From Flavobacterium rivuli WB 3.3-2 = DSM 21788 (GTDB taxonomy: Bacteria > Bacteroidota > Bacteroidia > Flavobacteriales > Flavobacteriaceae): a DNA stretch of 64,000 nucleotides. The translations under genes were made by a program, and so were the position numbers. Each line of letters begins with the position of its first letter. Within the stretch, counting starts at the first letter, position 1. The stretch spans positions 1 through 64,000 of the forward strand of contig NZ_KB899967.1 of the NCBI RefSeq assembly GCF_000378485.1, read 5' to 3'. Below, piece by piece: positions 56,707 through 64,000 of the stretch. The notes under the pieces are model-generated. The model searched no databases. It had not been told where the DNA came from and saw nothing but the letters and a program-made list of their open reading frames with translations.

Positions 56707-57432
56707 ATGTCTAAAGAAAGATACAACAGCGACGACGAATGGATTAAAGAAGGGCTTACACAAAAGCCGTGGAATGAGATAAGGAGCAACGACTCCTGGG
56801 CGATTTTCAAAATCATGTCGGAGTTTGTAAACGGATTTGAAGCAATGGCTAAAATAGGGCCATGCATCTCTATATTTGGTTCGGCACGAACCAAGCCCGA
56901 AGATAAATATTACCTGCTTACCGAAGAAATTGCCGAGAAAATTGCCAATGCCGGATATGGCGTTATTACTGGTGGTGGCCCCGGTATTATGGAGGCCGGT
57001 AACAAAGGCGCCAGCCGTGGTATTGCACCATCTGTAGGATTAAATATAGAACTGCCCTTTGAGCAGCATTTTAACCCTTATATAGACCATGACAAGAACC
57101 TTAACTTTGATTACTTTTTTGTACGCAAGGTTATGTTCGTTAAGTACTCTCAGGGCTTTGTGGTTATGCCGGGTGGTTTTGGCACATTAGACGAAATGTT
57201 TGAAGCCATTACCCTTATACAGACTAAAAAGATAGCCAAGTTCCCTATAATACTTGTAGGCACCGAGTTTTGGGGCGGGCTTATAGACTGGATACATAAA
57301 GTGATTATTGATCAATTTCATAACGCCAGTGCTACAGACCTTGACCTTATAAAAGTGGTAGACACTGCCGATGAAGTTTTACAGGCTATAGATGCATTTT
57401 ACAAAAAATACAGCCTTAGCCCTAATTTCTAA
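56707..57432 (+). CDS. LOG-family nucleotide 5'-monophosphate nucleosidase (TIGR00730 type)
   Basis: The 241-residue Rossmann-fold protein carries the LOG motifs GGGPGIMEAGNKGA (near residue 97) and MPGGFGTLDEMFE (near residue 157). These enzymes remove ribose 5-phosphate from nucleotides, including cytokinin precursors in some bacteria. The N-terminal 50 residues are a charged extension. The gene is alone on the plus strand. Confidence 0.88.
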   Translation: MSKERYNSDDEWIKEGLTQKPWNEIRSNDSWAIFKIMSEFVNGFEAMAKIGPCISIFGSARTKPEDKYYLLTEEIAEKIANAGYGVITGGGPGIMEAGNKGASRGIAPSVGLNIELPFEQHFNPYIDHDKNLNFDYFFVRKVMFVKYSQGFVVMPGGFGTLDEMFEAITLIQTKKIAKFPIILVGTEFWGGLIDWIHKVIIDQFHNASATDLDLIKVVDTADEVLQAIDAFYKKYSLSPNF

Positions 57433-57569
57433 TTGGCTTAAAAGTTTAACAGTTTAGCAAGCAACCCAAAACATAAATTTACATCGTATATAGAGTTATA
57501 AGTACACCCTTTCAACGAACCGATGTGCGCTACTTAAATTATTAGTACAAATAACTTTAAAAATACATT

Positions 57570-60404
57570 TTGAATTTAAAGACGAGGCTTTTTTTCATAG
57601 TTATTATAATGATGGGTTGTTTGGCACAGGCCCAGCATAAAAACACCATTACTGCAACGCTTAATACCGATACTAAAACGGTAAATGTGAAGCAGCAAAT
57701 TGTGTATATAAACCAAAGCCCCGATGTATTAAATTTTATAGAGCTAAACGACTGGAACAACTCTTACTCCAGCAAGACAACTCCGCTTGCAAAGCACTTT
57801 ACAGACCAGTTTATAAAAGCCTTTCACCTTGCCAAAGAGTATGACAGGGGGAACACTATTATAGCTTCGGCTAAAACCGGTGATGGAAGCACCTTACAAT
57901 GGAGCCGTCCTGAAGCACACCCGGATATTGTTACCATTCAGCTTACAAAACCTTTGGCACCAAATGGACAGGTAACACTCTCGTTAGAATATGACGTAAA
58001 ACTACCTAACGACCGTTTTACAAAGTTTGGTTTTGATGATAAGGACGGATCTTTTAACCTGCGCGATTGGTACCTTACCCCTTCCCGTTACGAAGACCAT
58101 GCTTTTACTACGTACAGCAATGAGAATATTGATGATATTGCTAATGCTGCCTGCGATTATACAGTTAATTTACAGCTACCAAAAGAGCTGACGTTAACCA
58201 CAGACCTTGCCTCCGAAAATAAAAAAAGTTCAGGAACTTATACTGAGTATACATTATCCGGCAAGAGCCGAATGGGTTTTAACCTTATTATCGAACCGCA
58301 GGACAGCTTTGAGGTTTTTAAACTTAAAGCGGCAATCGTTAGCTCTAACCTTAAAGACAGCCGAGTTACCGATGTGCAACGTGCTGTAATTGTAGATAAA
58401 ATTACTGCGTTTACGGCAGATAACCTTGGAGCGTACCCGCACGGGGAGGTCGTGGTAAGCCAAACCGATTATGACCGTAACCCGGTGTACGGCCTTAACC
58501 AGTTACCTGCTTTTATAAGGCCGTTCCCTGATTCGTTTGTTTTCGAGATGCGATTTCTTAAAACCTATCTTAACGCCTACCTTAAAAACACTCTTAAGCT
58601 CGACCCGCGCAAAGACAACTGGATTTATGACGGCATACAAATGCAGCTCATAATGAAATATATAAAGGAAAATTACCCTAACGAAAAAATGATGGGTAAT
58701 CTTGGTAGTCTTCCGGTAATAAGGACATACAATATTTTTACCATTGGCATAAACGACCAGTATAATTACCTTGCGTTACTTATGGCACGACGCAACCAGG
58801 ACCAGCCCATAGGCGATCCTAAAAGTTCGCTAATAAAATTTAATGAGCAAATTGCAGGTAAGTATAAAGCCGGTTTAGCAATAAACTATCTCGATCAGTA
58901 TTTAGGAAACAATATTGTAGAACAATCGGTAGAGCAGTTTTATAACCTAAATATTATAGCACGTACAACCAGCAGGCAGGATCTTGAAGACATCCTTAAA
59001 AACAGGACTGATAAAGATATAAACTGGTTTTTTGATAAGCTTGTCGCTACCCGCGATATAATAGATTATAAATTTGGCCCCGTTAAAAAAGAGGGAGACT
59101 CTCTTAGGGTAACTATAAAAAATGTTACAGGTACTACTGTGCCCATGTCTTTATACGGACTTAAAAAAAATAATGTGGTATATAGACAGTGGTTTGCAGG
59201 AGTTGCGAAAGACACTACATTTACCATAGCCCGTGCTGATGCCGATAAGCTTGCCCTTAACTACAATGGAGAAGTGCCGGAGTATAACCGCCGTAATAAT
59301 TACAAAAAGCTTACAGGCATTTTCCCTAACAACCGCCCTGTTAAATATACTTTTTTTCAGGATCTTGAAGACCCAAGGTATAACCAGATATTTTATGTTC
59401 CCAGTTTTACATTTAATATTTACGACGGTTTTACACCGGGGCTTAGAATACACAACAAATCGCTTCTCGAAAAACCCTTTATTTTTGACGTAAGCCCATC
59501 TTATTCTTCTAAAACAAGCGAGCTTGCCGGTTCATTTTCCCTGCTTTATAACCAGTATGTGCGCGAAGGCGAAATGTTTAATGTACGTTACTCTGTATCA
59601 GGTTCTACCTTTCATTACACGCCCGATGCGCGTTATACAAAATTTACACCATCGGTACAGTTCAGGTTCAGGGATCCCGACCTTCGCAAAAACAGGAAAG
59701 AGTTTTTAACGTTGCGACAGGTAACGGTAAACCGCGAAAAAACAAATTATGTACTTACTGAGACACAAAACGAAAACTACTCAGTATTTAATGCCCGATT
59801 TAGTAAATCAGATTCAGAAATTACAAGGCATTATAACTTTAATACCGATTTACAATTGTCTGACCCCTTTGGTAAACTTGCAGGAGAAGTACAGTTTCGC
59901 CGCCTTTTTAACGACAACCGCCAGGTAAACCTGCGGGTATTTGCAGGTATGTTTATATACCGAAGTACAGCATCTGAGTTTTTTAGTTTTGGGCTTGACA
60001 GGCCTACTGATTATCTTTTTGATTATAATTACTACGGAAGATCTGAAACCACGAGCTTATTTAGCCGCCAGTACATACTTGCCGAAGGTGGTTTTAAATC
60101 GCAGCTTGATACCCGCTTTGCAAACCAGTGGATGACTACCGTAAACGGAAGTTTTAATGTGTGGAACTGGATTGAAATTTATGGCGATGCCGGCTTATTT
60201 AAAAACAAGTACAGCAGCCCTAAATTTGGCTATGACAGTGGTATACGCCTTAATCTTGTAACTGATTATTTTGAATTGTACCTTCCCGTACAATCCAGTA
60301 ATGGCTTCGAGTTAACACAGGCACACTACAGCCAGAAGATACGCTTTGTAGTTACCCTTAGCCCCGGTGCCCTTTTAGGACTGTTTACGCGTAAATGGTT
60401 TTAA
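57570..60404 (+). CDS. M1-like peptidase without zinc motif, fused to a beta-barrel region
   Basis: The start is TTG at 57570: it gives a signal peptide (LKTRLFFIVIIMMGCLAQAQ), a stop lies four codons upstream, and the first ATG would cut the signal. The first about 520 residues follow the M1 aminopeptidase layout, with NFIELNDWNNSY in the N-domain and WIYDGIQMQLIMKYI where M1 enzymes have WxxEGFA. There is no HExxH, so it should not be a zinc peptidase. The last 320 residues are barrel-like strands. It is probably an outer-membrane protein of unknown role. Confidence 0.72.
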   Translation: MNLKTRLFFIVIIMMGCLAQAQHKNTITATLNTDTKTVNVKQQIVYINQSPDVLNFIELNDWNNSYSSKTTPLAKHFTDQFIKAFHLAKEYDRGNTIIASAKTGDGSTLQWSRPEAHPDIVTIQLTKPLAPNGQVTLSLEYDVKLPNDRFTKFGFDDKDGSFNLRDWYLTPSRYEDHAFTTYSNENIDDIANAACDYTVNLQLPKELTLTTDLASENKKSSGTYTEYTLSGKSRMGFNLIIEPQDSFEVFKLKAAIVSSNLKDSRVTDVQRAVIVDKITAFTADNLGAYPHGEVVVSQTDYDRNPVYGLNQLPAFIRPFPDSFVFEMRFLKTYLNAYLKNTLKLDPRKDNWIYDGIQMQLIMKYIKENYPNEKMMGNLGSLPVIRTYNIFTIGINDQYNYLALLMARRNQDQPIGDPKSSLIKFNEQIAGKYKAGLAINYLDQYLGNNIVEQSVEQFYNLNIIARTTSRQDLEDILKNRTDKDINWFFDKLVATRDIIDYKFGPVKKEGDSLRVTIKNVTGTTVPMSLYGLKKNNVVYRQWFAGVAKDTTFTIARADADKLALNYNGEVPEYNRRNNYKKLTGIFPNNRPVKYTFFQDLEDPRYNQIFYVPSFTFNIYDGFTPGLRIHNKSLLEKPFIFDVSPSYSSKTSELAGSFSLLYNQYVREGEMFNVRYSVSGSTFHYTPDARYTKFTPSVQFRFRDPDLRKNRKEFLTLRQVTVNREKTNYVLTETQNENYSVFNARFSKSDSEITRHYNFNTDLQLSDPFGKLAGEVQFRRLFNDNRQVNLRVFAGMFIYRSTASEFFSFGLDRPTDYLFDYNYYGRSETTSLFSRQYILAEGGFKSQLDTRFANQWMTTVNGSFNVWNWIEIYGDAGLFKNKYSSPKFGYDSGIRLNLVTDYFELYLPVQSSNGFELTQAHYSQKIRFVVTLSPGALLGLFTRKWF

Positions 60405-60584
60405 AAAAATATAGGCTTTAAAAATCCATAATATATATTAATTACAAATATTCGTTACACAATATTCAGTATCGGAGATTTATACTTTTGTTTTTTTATG
60501 AAAAATGAAATTTAAATTCTTGCCTCATATTTATGTTATGTCATACTTTTAATTAAATTTGTATTTCGCACAATACATTATTTT

Positions 60585-62990
60585 ATGACCGGGACAGAAA
60601 CAAAACAATCGCTTTCATATAAAGATTTCAGGGCAGAAGTGCTAAACGATTATAAAATTGCTATTACAAGCAGGGAATGCAGCCTTTTGGGCCGCCGAGA
60701 AGTGCTAACAGGTAAGGCAAAATTCGGCATTTTTGGCGATGGTAAAGAGGTACCGCAGCTTGCCATGGCAAAGGCTTTTAAAAATGGCGATTTTCGTTCG
60801 GGCTATTACCGCGACCAGACTTTTATGATGGCTATAGGGCAGCTTACCCTTCAACAGTTTTTTGCAGGCCTGTATGGACACCCCGATCTTGAAGAAGAGC
60901 CAATGTCTGGCGGGCGACAAATGGGCGGGCACTTTGCTACCCACAGCCTTGACGAAGACGGTAACTGGAAAAACCTTACACTCCAAAAAAATTCAAGTTC
61001 AGACATCTCCCCTACCGCCGGGCAAATGCCCCGTTTATTAGGCCTGGCTCAGGCATCTAAAATATACAGAAATGTTACCGGCATAAATAACAAAACTAAT
61101 TTTTCTATAAATGGTAATGAGATAGCCTGGGGAACGATTGGCAATGCCAGTACCAGCGAAGGTTTATTTTTCGAAACCATAAATGCTGCCGGTGTACTAC
61201 AAGTGCCTATGATAATAAGTGTTTGGGATGATGACTATGGCATATCTGTACATGCACGCCACCAGACTACCAAAGAAAATATATCTGAAATACTTAAAGG
61301 TTTCCAGCGTGAGAACGATACTAACGGTTACGAAATTATTACCGTAAAAGGCTGGGATTATGCCGAGCTTGTATCGGCTTACGAGAGGGCCGCCCGCTTA
61401 GCCCGCGAAGAGCACGTACCGGTGTTAATGCACATATACCAACTTACACAGCCGCAGGGCCACTCTACATCGGGCTCGCACGAGCGTTATAAAAATTCCG
61501 ACCGCCTGTCGTGGGAAAGTGAATATGACTGTATCGGCCAGATGAAAAAATGGATGATAGAGAACAATATTGCTACGGAGGAGGATTTAAACGCCATAGA
61601 CCATCAGGCAAAAGCCGATGTCCTTGATGCAAAAAAAGCGGCATGGGCGGCTTATGTAGCTCCGCTAAAAGAAGAACAGGCACAGCTTGTAGCGGTATTA
61701 AACAGTGTAGCAGTACAAAGCCCCAACAAAGTTTTTATAGAAAAAAACATTGCCGAGCTTACTGCAATTAGGGAGCCAATGCGCAAAGATCTATTAATAA
61801 CGGCACGCAAAACATTACGCCTTATAATTAAAGAAAATGCTAAAAGCGCCCTGTCTCACTGGATAAAAACATATACCGAAAAAATACAGCCTAAATATAG
61901 TTCGCACTTATTCAGTAAATCAGACAAAAATATATTTTCGGTTGCGGAACAGGCCGCTGATTATGGTGATACTGCAGAAGAAGCCGACGGGCGCATGATT
62001 ATCAGAAATAACTTTGATGCGTTGTTTGCCAAATATCCTGAAATGCTGATTTTTGGAGAAGATGTAGGCAATATAGGCGACGTAAACCAGGGGCTTGAGG
62101 GTATGCAGGAAAAGTATGGCGAAAACCGAGTGAGCGATGCCGGTATACGCGAGGCAACCATTTTAGGTCAGGGAATTGGCATGGCAATGCGTGGCCTGCG
62201 CCCTGTTGCCGAAATTCAGTACCTTGATTATTTATTATATGCCCTGCAAATAATGAGTGATGATCTTGCTACGCTGCATTATCGTACAGCAGGCAGGCAA
62301 AAAGCGCCTCTTATAATACGCACACGTGGGCACAGGCTTGAGGGCATATGGCATTCGGGGTCGCCTATGGGCATGATCGTTAATGCTGTGAGGGGAATAC
62401 ACGTTTTAGTACCAAGGAATATGGTTAAGGCGGCAGGGTTTTACAATACTTTAATGGAAACCGATGAACCCGCCCTTGTTATTGAATGCCTTAACGGCTA
62501 CAGGCTTAAAGAAAAAATGCCTGTAAACCTTGGCAAATTTAAAACACCTATTGGGGTGGTAGAAACCGTTAAAGAAGGAAAGGACATTACATTAGTATCC
62601 TACGGTTCTACACTTCGTGTTGTAGAGCAGGCTGCCAAAGAATTACTTGAGATAGGTATTGATGCCGAAGTTATAGATATACAGTCTTTACTCCCTTTTG
62701 ATATTAACAGCGATATTGTAAAAAGCGTTGCTAAGACCAGCAGGCTATTAGTAATAGACGAAGATGTTCCCGGTGGAGGATCGGCTTATATATTACAACA
62801 GATTATTGATGTGCAGGATGCTTACAAATACCTTGACAGCAAGCCCGATACATTGAGCGCTAAAGCTCACCGCCCGGCTTACGGTACTGATGGAGACTAT
62901 TTTAGCAAACCATCTGCCGAAGATATTTTTGAAAAGGTGTATGCTATAATGCACGAGGCAAAACCTGCTGAGTTTCCTGAACTATATTAA
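60585..62990 (+). CDS. Fused 2-oxoacid dehydrogenase E1 alpha/beta
   Basis: The 801-residue protein joins both E1 subunits in one chain. The alpha part (about 1-400) has the thiamine-diphosphate region GNASTSEGLFFETIN and DDYGISV. The beta part (about 455-801) has FGEDVGNIGDVNQGL, GIREATILGQGIGMAMRG and DEDVPGGGSAY. It decarboxylates a 2-oxoacid, most likely branched-chain or pyruvate; E2 and E3 are not in the window. TAAATTTG at 60554-60561 is a likely -7 box. Confidence 0.88.
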   Translation: MTGTETKQSLSYKDFRAEVLNDYKIAITSRECSLLGRREVLTGKAKFGIFGDGKEVPQLAMAKAFKNGDFRSGYYRDQTFMMAIGQLTLQQFFAGLYGHPDLEEEPMSGGRQMGGHFATHSLDEDGNWKNLTLQKNSSSDISPTAGQMPRLLGLAQASKIYRNVTGINNKTNFSINGNEIAWGTIGNASTSEGLFFETINAAGVLQVPMIISVWDDDYGISVHARHQTTKENISEILKGFQRENDTNGYEIITVKGWDYAELVSAYERAARLAREEHVPVLMHIYQLTQPQGHSTSGSHERYKNSDRLSWESEYDCIGQMKKWMIENNIATEEDLNAIDHQAKADVLDAKKAAWAAYVAPLKEEQAQLVAVLNSVAVQSPNKVFIEKNIAELTAIREPMRKDLLITARKTLRLIIKENAKSALSHWIKTYTEKIQPKYSSHLFSKSDKNIFSVAEQAADYGDTAEEADGRMIIRNNFDALFAKYPEMLIFGEDVGNIGDVNQGLEGMQEKYGENRVSDAGIREATILGQGIGMAMRGLRPVAEIQYLDYLLYALQIMSDDLATLHYRTAGRQKAPLIIRTRGHRLEGIWHSGSPMGMIVNAVRGIHVLVPRNMVKAAGFYNTLMETDEPALVIECLNGYRLKEKMPVNLGKFKTPIGVVETVKEGKDITLVSYGSTLRVVEQAAKELLEIGIDAEVIDIQSLLPFDINSDIVKSVAKTSRLLVIDEDVPGGGSAYILQQIIDVQDAYKYLDSKPDTLSAKAHRPAYGTDGDYFSKPSAEDIFEKVYAIMHEAKPAEFPELY

Positions 62991-63020
62991 AGTAAAAAGG
63001 CAGTTTACACTTAAAAAAAG

Positions 63021-63048
63021 AAAATCCCCAACGCGCGTTGGGGATTTT
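63021..63048. terminator. Bidirectional terminator between E1 and aldehyde dehydrogenase genes
   Basis: AAAATCCCCAACGC and GCGTTGGGGATTTT form a perfect palindrome with A and T runs at the ends. It lies between two convergent genes, 31 nt past the E1 stop codon. Confidence 0.88.
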
Positions 63049-63121
63049 TGTTTTAGTTACGATTGGAAAGAATCGTATCATAGCTTATTGTGACTCACAT
63101 TATTGAAAACGAGGATTTAAA

Positions 63122-64000
63122 CTATCCTATATAAACGGTCTTAACATTTACAAACTCTTTAATACCATCTTCGGCAAGCTCACGGCCGTAGCCTGAACGT
63201 TTTACGCCTCCGAACGGCAATGCAGGGTCTGACTTAACCATTGCATTAATAAAGACCGCACCTTCCTGAAAAAGGTTTATTTTTTCTTTAAGCGCTTCAA
63301 CATCGGCGGTAAATACCGAAACTCCCAAACCAAAATCTGATTTATTGCTTAGTTCTACCGCTTCTTCAAAAGTATTAAATGATAATACAGGTACTGCCGG
63401 CCCAAAAACCTCTTCGTTAAATACAGGCATATCTGTAGTAACATTAACCAGTATTGTTGGCTCATAAAACGCCTCTGTACGCTTACCGCCAAGCACTATT
63501 TTAGCCCCCATTTCTACCGATTTATTAACCTGTTTTTCCACATCTTCGGCAAGGTCTGTGCGTGCTAAAGGGCCCACATACGTATCTTCGTTTAGAGGAT
63601 TACCGGCCTTAAGTTTACTAACTGCTTTAGTAAACTTTTCTATAAAAGCATCAAAAAGGCTGCTGTGTACAAAAAAACGTTTAGCCGCGATACAGCTTTG
63701 CCCGGCATTCTGAAAACGTGCGTTTACAGCTATTTCAACAGTTTTATCAATATCAGCATCCTCACACACAATAAGCCCGTTGCTGCCGCCAAGTTCTAAA
63801 ACTGCCTTTTTTATTTTATTGGCCGCAATGGAAGCTACCGATGCTCCCGCTTTTTCGCTACCGGTAAGCGACACAGCCTTTACAATAGGATTTTCTATTA
63901 CCGCCTTAACCTGGCTGCCCGAAATAAGTAAGTTAGTGTAAATGCCATCAGGAAAACCGGCCTCCCTAAATAGCTCTTCAATTAGTATAGCACATCCGGC
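63122..64000 (-). CDS. NAD(P)-dependent aldehyde dehydrogenase, succinate-semialdehyde type, partial
   Basis: The frame stays open to the right edge (292 codons plus stop), so the N-terminal part, about 160 residues, is missing. Visible are GFPDGIYTNLLISG, the cofactor-site SLTGSEKAG, the general base Glu in LELGGSNG and the catalytic Cys in GQSCIAAKRF. The C-terminal region reads FGGVKRSGYGRELAEDGIKEFVNVKTV. It fits succinate-semialdehyde dehydrogenase (GabD/Sad-like), but the substrate is not proven. Confidence 0.9.
   Translation of the reverse strand, partial: AGCAILIEELFREAGFPDGIYTNLLISGSQVKAVIENPIVKAVSLTGSEKAGASVASIAANKIKKAVLELGGSNGLIVCEDADIDKTVEIAVNARFQNAGQSCIAAKRFFVHSSLFDAFIEKFTKAVSKLKAGNPLNEDTYVGPLARTDLAEDVEKQVNKSVEMGAKIVLGGKRTEAFYEPTILVNVTTDMPVFNEEVFGPAVPVLSFNTFEEAVELSNKSDFGLGVSVFTADVEALKEKINLFQEGAVFINAMVKSDPALPFGGVKRSGYGRELAEDGIKEFVNVKTVYIG

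Overview
The window looks like a chromosome segment of a Flavobacteriaceae member, probably Flavobacterium or a close relative. The reasons are: an A+T-rich genome; many Bacteroidetes-type promoters (TTTG about 19-21 nt upstream of TAnnTTTG); SusC/SusD pairs and lipoprotein glycoside hydrolases; families common in this phylum (DUF4294, DUF1877, fused E1 alpha/beta, M1-like peptidase with a beta-barrel); and small degenerate intergenic repeats. No mobile element, CRISPR array or tRNA was seen. The left edge carries what looks like a stable-RNA (rRNA operon) promoter firing out of the window.

Layout. 0.5-3.3 kb: a ChlI-like AAA ATPase and a VWA protein, both minus strand. 3.4-10.5 kb: a minus-strand signalling cluster with stand-alone CheB and CheR, a 1195-residue hybrid histidine kinase with three receivers, a receiver-kinase protein and two single-domain response regulators, but no CheA, CheW or MCP. 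10.7-15.1 kb: a TonB-dependent receptor, a lycopene-cyclase-like membrane protein and a SemiSWEET. 15.2-41.9 kb: one large arabinan/L-arabinose locus. 42.2-64 kb: mostly household genes (DUF4294 protein, M42 peptidase, CbpA/CbpM, ABC-F, TlpA-like lipoprotein, DUF1877, DUF1684, UvrA, LOG protein, inactive M1-like peptidase, 2-oxoacid dehydrogenase E1, aldehyde dehydrogenase cut by the right edge) and several hypotheticals.

How the arabinan locus works. SusC/SusD bind and import arabinan oligosaccharides. Three GH43 enzymes, two GH51 arabinofuranosidases and a GH127/GH146-type beta-L-arabinofuranosidase release L-arabinose. A mutarotase, an SSS symporter and an MFS transporter supply the sugar to the cytoplasm. 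AraA, AraB and AraD turn it into D-xylulose 5-phosphate. A TalC-type transaldolase and a two-subunit transketolase feed it into central metabolism. A Nudix-fold AraR-type regulator with a decayed Nudix box is divergent from susC. A 19-bp palindrome, AARTGT-N7-ACAYTT, occurs at the susC, araB, araA and MFS promoters, and I read it as the regulator's operator. A fifth exact copy lies in a convergent intergenic gap beside a -7 box, where no gene explains it.

The most interesting items are that orphan operator, the araB leader hairpin, the 22-bp palindrome at the araA promoter, an ABC-F protein in which both lost motifs belong to the same ATP site, the CheB/CheR/hybrid-kinase cluster without chemoreceptors, and exact 7- or 8-nt-phased repeats in at least five intergenic spacers.
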